Source: UBA6224 sp963800205
GTDB taxonomy: Bacteria; Patescibacteriota; Saccharimonadia; Saccharimonadales; UBA4665
NCBI GenBank assembly: GCA_963800205.1
Contig: CAWCZQ010000005.1
Coordinates: forward strand, 310,001-374,000
Direction: 5' to 3'
Length of the DNA: 64,000 bases
The notes under the pieces were generated by a model that searched no databases, had not been told where the DNA came from, and worked only from the letters and a program-made list of their open reading frames with translations. Shown here one piece after another: positions 42,820 through 51,017 of this stretch (positions within the stretch are counted from its first letter, which is position 1; each line of letters opens with the position of its first letter). The position numbers and the translations under genes are program-made.

Positions 42820-43641
42820 TTAGCTGCTACGTCGGCGACTCACCGCATAGCGATAGGCTGCGCCAGCCATGGTAGCGCTAGTTCCAGCTAGGAGAGCTAC
42901 CCCGCCTGCCCCGGTCTTGGGAAGTTCTTTGGGCGTTTCAGGGGTTTGAGGCGTTTTGGGAGTTTCTGGTGTCTTTGGTGTTTCTGGCGTTTTGGGAGTT
43001 TCCTCGCACTTGCTCAGATCTTTTGAGTATTTGCTGGTGTTGTAGTCGGTTTCGTTAATAGTAACGATCTCTTTGGTAGCTAACTCGCACACTTTTATCT
43101 TCTTTACTTCTGGCTTTTCGCAGGTCACTTTAGCCTGGAATTGAACAAGCCGCTTTTGCTGTGTGGAAACTCCGACCGTACCGATGTTGACTCCACTCGT
43201 AAAGAGTGTTTCTGGTAGTGTCTTGAGCTTGTTGGTATCAGCGTCCAGCAGTTCGGTAGTACCTGTAACGTAGCTCATGCTGGTCGCTACGTCGGTTTTG
43301 ACTCCGGCGGTGGCCTTCGTGCTAGCCGGATTGGCATTGTCGGCAGTCATCGTTACCGTTGAGCTGTGCGACGTAGCTTTTGCAGTAGCGAGCGTGGCGG
43401 TAACTTTTACGTTCGTCAGCGCATCAGGGCCGGGATTATGCACCCGGACACGGAATTGGACCGTATCGCCACAGGTGGCGTTGATTGAGCTTGCAAAGTC
43501 ACCGTTGGTCGTGAGGTTTTTGGCGCGGTAGATATCACCGCCTTCTATTTGGCCGGTAGCTGTGTAGGCAACTGCGTGAGCCGAAAAAGCTAGTACAGGA
43601 GCTGCGAGTACACTGGCTGCAAGAACAGATAATTTAGACAT
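42820..43641 (-). CDS. LPxTG-anchored surface protein
   Basis: 273 residues. A signal peptide (SKLSVLAASVLAAPVLAFSAHA) is followed by a DUF11-like module (TCGDTVQFRVRVHNPGPDALTNVKVTATL) and a Cys-containing segment. A threonine/proline repeat follows (TPETPKTPETPKTPQTPETPK), then the sortase signal ELPKTGAGG, a hydrophobic stretch and SRRRSS. It shares the plan of the 475-residue LPxTG protein at 37950, including the same Pro-Thr stalk, so the two are paralogs. A GGAGAACAT site precedes the ATG. Base composition is ordinary, unlike the GC-rich genes on either side. Confidence 0.85.
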   Translation of the reverse strand: MSKLSVLAASVLAAPVLAFSAHAVAYTATGQIEGGDIYRAKNLTTNGDFASSINATCGDTVQFRVRVHNPGPDALTNVKVTATLATAKATSHSSTVTMTADNANPASTKATAGVKTDVATSMSYVTGTTELLDADTNKLKTLPETLFTSGVNIGTVGVSTQQKRLVQFQAKVTCEKPEVKKIKVCELATKEIVTINETDYNTSKYSKDLSKCEETPKTPETPKTPETPKTPQTPETPKELPKTGAGGVALLAGTSATMAGAAYRYAVSRRRSS

Positions 43642-43714
43642 ATGTTCTCCTTGTCATTGATGAAACATTAGATTAATAGTGTGCAAACGAGGTAGATACT
43701 GAACTTTAAGTGGT

Positions 43715-43800
43715 GTTGATGTGTCGGTCGCTAGCGTATCGCTGGTGTTTCTCCAGGGGAGAAAACCTTTGACACTACTAGCGACCGACGCTACATCAAC
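43715..43800. repeat. Long inverted repeat
   Basis: GTTGATGT-GTCGGTCGCTAG (43715-43734) pairs with CTAGCGACCGAC-gct-ACATCAAC (43778-43800), 20 bp with one 3-nt bulge. It encloses a second hairpin TTTCTCC-agg-GGAGAAA. It lies just past the stop of the GC-rich gene at 43819; T-runs are weak, so it may be a processing signal, a terminator or a recombination site. Confidence 0.55.
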
Positions 43801-43818
43801 TTCTCAAGAACCTCCTTG

Positions 43819-45027
43819 TTAGAAGCCGTCACTGGGGTCAGCGACGGTAATAGAAGCGGCTGGCGTCGAGACCGACTTGCCGTTGGCGGCAACCGTCGCG
43901 ACAGGGTGCGTCGTACCGACCTTGTCACCCCAGAGGGTAGCCCGGTAGCAGGTCTGCGACGAATCGCAAAGACTGCTGTTGTAGCCGTCACCACCAGGAC
44001 TCACCTTGATGACACTGGCGATATGGGCGTAGGAGTCACCGACGATGCTCACACTGAGCGTGTCACCGTCTGGGTCAGACGCGTTGCACCAAATCTGCTG
44101 CATACCGTTCACGTAGACGTGCGGCGGCCACGTACAGCTGATCTGCGGCGCGTGATCGACCGGAGGCGGCGGCGGTGGTTGCGTGCTGGGCACATCACAC
44201 ATGGCCTCGACTTTGCCGGTGATCTTCAGATCGACATCAGTCTTGGCCTTGCCGTTTAGTGACTCATCCCCACTCGCCTTGATGACGAGCTTGCGAGCAC
44301 CCTTGGTGAGTGCACGCGTCACAGTCCGGGACCGAACCGTCACTGATACCTCTGCCGAGGCTACGCCGTAGACGCTCAACGCCGACTTGGCATGGCAGGC
44401 CACGTCACCGCTCGATGTGTAAACCGTAACTTCGGCGCTCGACTCACCGCGCACCGTTTCCTGCACCGATTGCTCGATGTGGTGCTTGTACGCATTGACG
44501 AAGACAACCCTGCCTCGCACGCGCGGAAGCGAACGCGGCGGACGCTTGGGACCGCCGGGAACGCCCCAGAGCCGGTTGTTGCAGGACTTCTTGTAGACCT
44601 GCTTGCCGTGGCCCTTCTTGGTGCAAGCGGTGTTATCGCCCTTCTTGATCCGGTAGTGCCGGTTGACCGACAGGACACCAGACCAGTAGCCCTCGTTGGA
44701 GACCACGGTACCCACCGGGACCTTCCAGCAACGCTTGATCTGGCGCTTAGGAATGGGCTTGGTGTGTACGTTGAGCAAGATTTTGGCGCCAGAACTAGTC
44801 TGGAGCCGAGTCTTGACTGTGGCGTGACCCTGCAGATCGAGCCGGCCTTCACCGTAGACAATCGGCGTGACCTCTTCGGTGCGCGAGCCATCGCTAGCTG
44901 CCGTCGAAGCGGTGGAGTCTGCCGACTCTTCAGATGCAGATGCCGTCGGCACGTTGAGTGTCATGAGACCACCCGAAACGGCCAACGCGGCAATCGCCGT
45001 AACGATACGTCTGCCAAGACGCTTCAT
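43819..45027 (-). CDS. GC-rich secreted protein
   Basis: 402 residues with a signal peptide (KRLGRRIVTAIAALAVSGGLMTLNVPTASAS) and an AGGAGGG ribosome-binding site 7 nt before the ATG. The N-terminal domain has basic Cys-containing segments (KRCWKVPVGTVVSNEGYWSG, GKQVYKKSCNNRLWGVPGGPKRP). A proline spacer (QPPPPPPVD) leads to a C-terminal Ig/cadherin-like domain (APQISCTWPPHVYVNGMQQIWCNASDPDGDTLSVSI). Codon and GC usage match the two genes at 39931-42238 rather than its neighbours, so all three may share an origin. An extracellular binding role is inferred. Confidence 0.65.
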   Translation of the reverse strand: MKRLGRRIVTAIAALAVSGGLMTLNVPTASASEESADSTASTAASDGSRTEEVTPIVYGEGRLDLQGHATVKTRLQTSSGAKILLNVHTKPIPKRQIKRCWKVPVGTVVSNEGYWSGVLSVNRHYRIKKGDNTACTKKGHGKQVYKKSCNNRLWGVPGGPKRPPRSLPRVRGRVVFVNAYKHHIEQSVQETVRGESSAEVTVYTSSGDVACHAKSALSVYGVASAEVSVTVRSRTVTRALTKGARKLVIKASGDESLNGKAKTDVDLKITGKVEAMCDVPSTQPPPPPPVDHAPQISCTWPPHVYVNGMQQIWCNASDPDGDTLSVSIVGDSYAHIASVIKVSPGGDGYNSSLCDSSQTCYRATLWGDKVGTTHPVATVAANGKSVSTPAASITVADPSDGF

Positions 45028-45389
45028 GTTTGATCCCTCCTCTGGGATTCGTAGTTGTAGCAGATATATCTGCCAGACGAACCCCTAGTTGGGCACGACT
45101 TATTGAGGGCGTTATGGCACCCCCAAAAAGTCACACCCAACCATATAGGAGCGTGGAAACTATTGAGAAAGTTGATGGATACTGGGCTTAGCGCGAGCAT
45201 CTGCTCGAGCAGCTTAAAGCCCCATATCTACCTTGTTTGCATCTTTGTATTAGCTCAAACTACGAGCTATTCGAACCCAAGTTGTTAATTTTCAACCAAC
45301 TGTGGGGCCCACTCACCTCAAATGGATTACTCAAATAAAACCACGCAGAACCACTGCTGTCAATAACATTGACCACTGTTAGTTAGTAA
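45028..45389. other. Intergenic region without recognised gene
   Basis: About 360 bp. It contains the ribosome-binding site of the secreted-protein gene and a small palindrome GCAGATATATCTGC near 45059-45072 in its probable leader. No convincing coding sequence or terminator is seen. Confidence 0.45.
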
Positions 45390-47600
45390 CTAAGTTACCT
45401 TCTCGGGATTTGTCAGTGGCTGATGTTCTATCACCAAGCCTTTTTTGAGCGGAAAGCTAAACCCAAAGGTACTTCCCTTGCCTTCTTTGCTATCAAAAAT
45501 AATGCTACCGCCCTGGGCTAGAATGACTTTTTTAGCCATATACAATCCCAGTCCCGTACCGTCGGGGCGAGCTTTGCGGGCATTGCCGGCTCGGTAAAAT
45601 TTGGTGAACAAATGGTGTTGCTCGTGTTTGGGTACGCCAATGCCATCATCAATGACCCGGAGTTCAATTGCCTTCGCCGTTGCAGCTAACTCTACTGTTA
45701 TGTGGCCGCCTGCAGGCGTGTAGTAGATGGCGTTATCTACAAAGTTCATGATGACTTGTCGAGTCTTGGTTTCGTCTACCAGAAGCGCTGGAAAGTCCTT
45801 GGGCTTGCTATAATTGAGTGTGATTTCGCGAGCTTCGGCCGTTTCGACTAACTGGGCCAGCTCTTCTTGGATTATCAACGATAAATCGGTGGCGACTGGT
45901 TCTATAACAAATTTGCCCGTCCGCAACCGAGACACATTTAAGAGGTCGGCTATGAGGTATACCATTCGCTGAGAGCTAATAAAGGCCTGTCCGAGCATTT
46001 TCTTCTGCGTTTCGTTGATTTCGCCAGCATCGCCCTCCAGAACCATGCTGAGGTAGCCTTTTACCGAGGTAAGCGGTGTGCGCAACTGGTGCGACGCCAT
46101 ACTAATAAAGTCATCTTTGGTTTCATCAAGCGCCTTGAGTTTTTCGTTGCTGCGACGTAGTTTACGGGTCGCTTCGTCAATCTTGAGCTGCAAGGCTTCG
46201 TTAAAATGTTGGATTTCTTCATAGTGCAACGAATTTTGTATGGCGATTATCATCTCATTCGCCACGGTATCGAGGACCCGTAAGTCCTGGGGAGTGTACG
46301 GGTTGCCGCTTTTGCGCGGACCAAGCACGAGATAGCCTAAACCTTCTTCTGTTTTTCTAACATCTTGTGTTAGGCGAACGATTACCGAAACATTGTTATC
46401 GAGCATTATATCCCGAAGCTCTAAAAGACGTGGCTCTTCGATGTAGTCTGCGGCAATAACCTTATGGTGAATCCGCGGTGTCATTTTACGCACTTTGGCT
46501 ATTGTTTTTGGATCAAAATTTATCTTTTTAGACCCAAAAATACGCTGGCCGCTTTCGTCCCGTAAGCCAACTAAGGCAAATTCAGGCTTGAGGGCTGTTT
46601 CTACGATAGAAATGCTTTGCATCATTAGGTACTTCGTATCCAAGCTCGTCACAAGCATACTGTTGAGCTGGGAAAATAGCTGCTGCGGGTCATATGCATC
46701 GCGATAGAACAATTGATTGGTCAGTTTGTCGAAACGTTGCCGAAGGTAAGGAAATATTAACCCAGAAACACCCGTAGCAACTGCAAGCCAAATCTGCGTA
46801 CTAACTGGTAGCTGTAAATGAAATCCAATTTTGGCTACTCCAAAAACCACAAAACCGTATAGTGCAGCCAAAACCATCATAGAAAACGCATAGCCCAGCG
46901 AACGCGCCACAACAGATCGAATGTCAAACATCCTATGCCTGATAATGCTGATAGTGACTGCCACCACAAAGGCACTACTAAATATTGGCCCCAGCCATAT
47001 ATAGCTACTGTAACCAATGATAGGAAGGCCAAGATTCGTTATAAGCGCAGGTACACTAGCCAATAATAAACCGGCAAGGACATGCATTACTTGAGCCCGT
47101 ACAACAACACTTCTCTGACTCAAATACAAGCGCATTAACGCAACGTAAGACAAAATAAACATTGCCGAGAAATAGCAAGCATAGATAGCAAAACCAGTTG
47201 TATTAACTTCGATAAGATTACCGTTTGGACGGATAATAATACGATTAATTAAGCCATGTGGCCATAAAACTATAGCTAGCGCTGATCCAGCAAATAATAT
47301 AGCGCCGAATGCACTAGCCCAAGAATTCAGCTTTCGCTCAGGAAAAGTCAAAGAAAAGAACCACATGAATACCGGTATGGCCATCGGCCCCACATAGAAC
47401 ATAAACCTAGCCGTCGGTACGAAATTAGGATTTTGAGTCGTTGAGATGAGGGCATCACCCACCCCCCATAGCACTGCTCCAATTACAGCCAACAGGAAGA
47501 ACCAGCCATATGTCTTGCGGTATGAACGAGCAAAAACGATCAATCCAAGAAAGAGATTGGCTACTGCCGTTAAGTAAAGCAAACTTATTTCTATAATCAT
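45390..47600 (-). CDS. Membrane sensor histidine kinase (multi-TM, GAF-like, HisKA, HATPase)
   Basis: 736 residues. Residues 1-290 hold about eight membrane helices in the N-terminal 7TM/PAS-less sensor layout. Residues ~310-465 resemble a GAF domain. A coiled coil (EIQHFNEALQLKIDEATRKLRRSNEKLKALDET) leads into HisKA (DDFISMASHQLRTPLTSVKGYL, His near 510). The ATPase domain shows NFVDNAIYYTPAGGHIT, DDGIGVPKHEQHHLFTKFYRA and GTGLGLYMAKKVILAQGGS. It has no receiver domain; the two single-domain response regulators at 50187 and 50625 are the nearest candidate partners. Confidence 0.9.
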   Translation of the reverse strand: MIIEISLLYLTAVANLFLGLIVFARSYRKTYGWFFLLAVIGAVLWGVGDALISTTQNPNFVPTARFMFYVGPMAIPVFMWFFSLTFPERKLNSWASAFGAILFAGSALAIVLWPHGLINRIIIRPNGNLIEVNTTGFAIYACYFSAMFILSYVALMRLYLSQRSVVVRAQVMHVLAGLLLASVPALITNLGLPIIGYSSYIWLGPIFSSAFVVAVTISIIRHRMFDIRSVVARSLGYAFSMMVLAALYGFVVFGVAKIGFHLQLPVSTQIWLAVATGVSGLIFPYLRQRFDKLTNQLFYRDAYDPQQLFSQLNSMLVTSLDTKYLMMQSISIVETALKPEFALVGLRDESGQRIFGSKKINFDPKTIAKVRKMTPRIHHKVIAADYIEEPRLLELRDIMLDNNVSVIVRLTQDVRKTEEGLGYLVLGPRKSGNPYTPQDLRVLDTVANEMIIAIQNSLHYEEIQHFNEALQLKIDEATRKLRRSNEKLKALDETKDDFISMASHQLRTPLTSVKGYLSMVLEGDAGEINETQKKMLGQAFISSQRMVYLIADLLNVSRLRTGKFVIEPVATDLSLIIQEELAQLVETAEAREITLNYSKPKDFPALLVDETKTRQVIMNFVDNAIYYTPAGGHITVELAATAKAIELRVIDDGIGVPKHEQHHLFTKFYRAGNARKARPDGTGLGLYMAKKVILAQGGSIIFDSKEGKGSTFGFSFPLKKGLVIEHQPLTNPEKVT

Positions 47601-47790
47601 ATGTCCAGCGCTAAATCCTCCTTTACAGGATATATGCTTATGCTTCTATTGACTAGAAAGAAAGATACTTACAAATTAGCTGAATTGCACACTACCGGCA
47701 TACCATACATCGCTATCATAAAAAAACTCACTCATTCAACGAAAGTAATTCGTAGCTAAAATCAGATACAAATATATGAAGCGGTCACAA

Positions 47791-49326
47791 CTATTGTTGC
47801 AGTATTTTCTTTGGCTCTAAGTAACTACCAAAAGCCTGTAGTGGTGCAGCTTGTATGTCATAGTGGCGAAAAAGCTTCCCTATTTCAGCTGTTTTATCGG
47901 CAGTTACTGCCTCACGCAAGGCAATTTTCCGTATCGACTGTCGTGCTTCAGCTTCTCCAACTCCATTAGCTATAAGATCTCGGTAATGAGCGGCCACCGC
48001 CGCTGCCTCACCTTCACAACCAAAGATATCATTATGTGTATCGGCCATTGACCCGCCGAAGTCGTAATTAGTTCTGCGAATGCTATTGGTACCAATTACC
48101 CAGGCAACTTGCCCACCTAGTCTACGTACCTGTTCAGGATCAAAACTGCATGGCTGACTGTCGTCGATAATGAGCTTATCCCTTATCTGTGCGTGCGAAA
48201 GACCAAGAGCCTCCACATCAATAGTGCTGGTTACTGCTGAGATAATCACCTGGCTCTCCGAAATAAGTTCAGCTTCGTTTTGTGTAGCAATCGCACCTAT
48301 GGCATTAGCGATACGGTTCGTTTTTTCTGCTCGAGTATCATAAACTCTCAGCGCTGCATCAGGATATCGCTGCCGTGTAATCTCAGCAATTGATTGACCG
48401 ATAGAACCTAGCCCTAGAACACCTATTTTTTTGAGCTGTCTTTGACTAATATAGCCTTCAGCCTCGGCACGGTCGATGGTATCCATAATGAGCTGTATGG
48501 TGCCGCCGTGTCCTGTAGTAGTAATGACATTTTGATTGGTTATTTTCTGGCCAAATCTTGTAAGGGCGGGAATTATAGCTCCTAATCCCTGCACTTCAGC
48601 ACCCAAGCGACTGTATGCAAAATCAATCGTACGATTGACTTGTGCATCGGCGACCTTAAGTGTGTCCGAGAGGTCTAAATCCTCCATCATATCCGTGAAA
48701 AGCGGAGCCAATACGAGATATCCACGCCTTCCATCTGATTCACGATTGTATGTATCAATAATTGCAGGAGGTAGGCCTACCGCAAAAGCGGCGCGCATTT
48801 CATTAGGTAAGTAGCGCAGCAGAGGCATTATGGTTTCTGCTTCGGGTCCATATTCGGTGTTTTTTCGCGACAATCTCGTAGGGACAACGAAAGCGAAAGA
48901 TGCATCGGCATCAGGATGAATGCCGCCATCTTCAGGCACATCTTCGTGCATTGCGAATGATGATTCGATAAATAATCGAGTGGATTCAATCTCGTCTTCC
49001 GATACGTTGCCGGCGTGATTTTTACGCAAATATGCAGCCAGACTATAATATTTTTCTATGACGTTTTCGTACGATGGGACCGCATAATCTTCATACTGAA
49101 ATGGCTCTGTAATGCCACGAGAAACATTTTGCCGTGCCCATTCGCCAGTTTCTTCTTGGATGGTACATAATAATTCTCCACTTGTTCGTGGCTCTTCTAG
49201 GACTTTATCACGAAGTCTAAAGTATTCTTCGGAAAGATGCCGCGAAGGAATCCCACCTTCTTCTAGGGATCCCGGGATTGTTAACATGTGGTTTATGTCG
49301 ATATGGCTATGTTCTGCAGTGCTCAT
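47791..49326 (-). CDS. Rossmann-fold dehydrogenase/reductase-like protein
   Basis: 511 residues. The C-terminal half has a nucleotide-binding loop KIGVLGLGSIGQSIAEITRQRYP preceded by NVITTTGHGGTIQLIMDTIDRA, then VIISAVTSTIDVEALG and KLIIDDSQPCSF. This order (TTGHxxT, GxGxxG, SAV/AS) recalls acyl-ACP reductases and glutamyl-tRNA-reductase/shikimate-dehydrogenase-like folds, but the assignment is tentative and no catalytic Cys is certain. The N-terminal ~250 residues are unrecognised. An AGGAG site precedes the ATG; the preceding gene ends 8 bp upstream, so the pair is an operon. Confidence 0.5.
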   Translation of the reverse strand: MSTAEHSHIDINHMLTIPGSLEEGGIPSRHLSEEYFRLRDKVLEEPRTSGELLCTIQEETGEWARQNVSRGITEPFQYEDYAVPSYENVIEKYYSLAAYLRKNHAGNVSEDEIESTRLFIESSFAMHEDVPEDGGIHPDADASFAFVVPTRLSRKNTEYGPEAETIMPLLRYLPNEMRAAFAVGLPPAIIDTYNRESDGRRGYLVLAPLFTDMMEDLDLSDTLKVADAQVNRTIDFAYSRLGAEVQGLGAIIPALTRFGQKITNQNVITTTGHGGTIQLIMDTIDRAEAEGYISQRQLKKIGVLGLGSIGQSIAEITRQRYPDAALRVYDTRAEKTNRIANAIGAIATQNEAELISESQVIISAVTSTIDVEALGLSHAQIRDKLIIDDSQPCSFDPEQVRRLGGQVAWVIGTNSIRRTNYDFGGSMADTHNDIFGCEGEAAAVAAHYRDLIANGVGEAEARQSIRKIALREAVTADKTAEIGKLFRHYDIQAAPLQAFGSYLEPKKILQQ

Positions 49327-49334
49327 ATATACTC

Positions 49335-50042
49335 CTAGCGATGTACGGCAATTAATCGTTCCACTGTTTGAGTGAGCTCACGAGCCCTGTCTACGCTCAT
49401 AACGTCGGCAGATACGGTAGTGGTTGAAGCGGCATGCAAATTATTTGGATCCTGGAATAAAGCCCCACTCAAAATTGCACCATCAATCATGTCACCATGA
49501 CGCTGAATCCTCCGAATATCTATGCGAGGATGCGCCGTTGTCCAGTTATGAGCACCGACACTGAAATCATACTGTTCTCTAGTGTCTTCAGCTTCTTCAC
49601 AATCTGGAAAATAACTGACGTCAAAGCTTTTTGCGCCGTCCGTATGTATTTGCTGCTGTATAACATACAACCCATTCTTGTTGCTCGGGTCAAATAAGAA
49701 AAGTTTTGAATATTCTCCTTCAAAATGAGGGGTCGTAGGCCATAAATTAGCAGATACTTCAGGTGATTCTGTGGTATCTATATGCCATTTTGCTAACTCA
49801 TTTGCCTTGTCGGTAAGAGCGCCATGCAGGCATTGATAAGCGAGGCTGCGTTCGGACGGGGTACCATACTCCTTCGAGAAAGTACCGTTTTCTGTGACGC
49901 CACTTAACATTTGTCGTCGCTCTTTCATGCCATACCAGAGTCCTGCCGCCCCTAAGACACCACGAATTGATACACTCAAAAGCTTCGCGGCAGCTTCATC
50001 AACAAACTCCGAGATATATTTAGCTGGTAATGATTCTGACAT
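49335..50042 (-). CDS. Hypothetical protein paired with the reductase-like gene
   Basis: 235 residues, soluble apart from one weakly hydrophobic stretch (LLSVSIRGVLGAAGLWYGM). Motifs such as GTPSERSLAYQCLHGALTDKANELAKWH and PTTPHFEGEYSKLFLFDPSNKNGLYVIQQQI are not recognised as any family. A CGGAG ribosome-binding site lies before the ATG. The ~50-bp stem structures upstream may control it. It is co-directional with, and 8 bp from, the dehydrogenase-like gene, so a joint function is likely. Confidence 0.55.
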   Translation of the reverse strand: MSESLPAKYISEFVDEAAAKLLSVSIRGVLGAAGLWYGMKERRQMLSGVTENGTFSKEYGTPSERSLAYQCLHGALTDKANELAKWHIDTTESPEVSANLWPTTPHFEGEYSKLFLFDPSNKNGLYVIQQQIHTDGAKSFDVSYFPDCEEAEDTREQYDFSVGAHNWTTAHPRIDIRRIQRHGDMIDGAILSGALFQDPNNLHAASTTTVSADVMSVDRARELTQTVERLIAVHR

Positions 50043-50064
50043 ATGGATTCTCCGTCAAGTGTAA

Positions 50065-50116
50065 TAAAAAACAGCACCCAAAGGTGGTGCTGTCGAGAGC
50101 CCACCCGGGTGCTGTT
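50065..50116 (-). promoter_or_regulatory. Possible transcription attenuator in the leader of the 49335-50042 gene
   Basis: On the minus strand, ACAGCACC-acctttg-GGTGCTGT is followed by TTTTTT, a complete terminator 23 nt before the ATG. A second ACAGCACCC segment just upstream (50107-50116 on plus) could pair with the same GGTGCTGT arm, giving mutually exclusive folds. An AT-rich TATATTATATTATG lies further upstream. Regulation is inferred from these competing stems. Confidence 0.4.
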
Positions 50117-50186
50117 TATGCTTCTAATGTACTGTTTGGCATAATATAATATATTTGTTACAATGTCAACACATAAATAAGTCGGT

Positions 50187-50582
50187 ATGTCAAAAACAAA
50201 TACAGCTTCTCATCGGATATTAATTACAGAAGATAATGCTTCTCTGGCAGATATCTATGAGTTTAAGTTTAGTACCGAAGGCTTTGATGTTCGCGTGGCC
50301 CATAACGGTGAAATGGGGCTCGAATCTGCCAAAGCCTTTCTGCCGCACCTTATATTGCTAGACCTACGAATGCCGGTTATGAACGGTGACGAAATGCTCG
50401 AGAAATTACGCTCCGAAGACTGGGGCGGCAGCATGCGGGTAGTGGTGTTGACCAACATCAGTAAAGATGAAGCCCCCCGCTCCCTCCGCTTTCTTGGCGT
50501 CGACCGGTACGTAGTAAAAGCTCATCATACTCCTTCTCAAGTCGTGAGCATTGTGCGAGACATACTTGGCGTACCGGCATAA
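50187..50582 (+). CDS. Single-domain response regulator
   Basis: 131 residues: a receiver domain only. Acidic pocket EDN near residue 15, phosphoacceptor Asp in LILLDLRMPVMNG (~55), Thr in VVVLTNI, Lys in YVVKAHHTPSQVV. No output domain, so it signals by protein contact or passes phosphate on. It is followed by a second, similar receiver gene 42 bp away, and both are divergent from the operon carrying the large sensor kinase at 45390. Confidence 0.92.
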   Translation: MSKTNTASHRILITEDNASLADIYEFKFSTEGFDVRVAHNGEMGLESAKAFLPHLILLDLRMPVMNGDEMLEKLRSEDWGGSMRVVVLTNISKDEAPRSLRFLGVDRYVVKAHHTPSQVVSIVRDILGVPA

Positions 50583-50624
50583 TAATCAATTGAAAAAACT
50601 TAATTCTTCTCGTACGATTAGCTA

Positions 50625-50990
50625 ATGAAGATTGCGATTATCGAGGACGACCAGGCTATCTCTCAGATGTACCGCTTCAAATTCGAAGCAGAAAATTTTG
50701 AGGTTGAAACAGCCGAAAACGGCAAACTTGGTCTTGAGCTTGTCGAAAAGATGAAGCCAGATATCATTCTGCTTGATTTGATGATGCCCGAAATGACTGG
50801 CGACGAAATGCTCTCCGCCATGCGCAAGACCAGCTGGGGTAAAAACATCAAGGTGGTGATACTTACCAACAAGGGCGAGCAAGAAATTCCCGCCGACGTC
50901 AGATCACAGCACGTGAGCGCCGTTATCCTCAAGGCGGACATGACTCCCCGCCAAGTAGCAGAAGTAGTACGCAAGACTTTAGCGGCATAG
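50625..50990 (+). CDS. Single-domain response regulator
   Basis: 121 residues, a paralog of the preceding gene: EDD near residue 8, IILLDLMMPEMTGDEML with the phosphoacceptor Asp, VVILTNKGEQ, and LKADMTPRQVAEVV with the conserved Lys. A TACGAT box lies exactly 6 nt before the ATG, so it has its own leaderless transcript despite the upstream neighbour. Receiver only. Confidence 0.92.
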   Translation: MKIAIIEDDQAISQMYRFKFEAENFEVETAENGKLGLELVEKMKPDIILLDLMMPEMTGDEMLSAMRKTSWGKNIKVVILTNKGEQEIPADVRSQHVSAVILKADMTPRQVAEVVRKTLAA

Positions 50991-51017
50991 CTCCACCAGC
51001 TATGGCATACTAGACAC

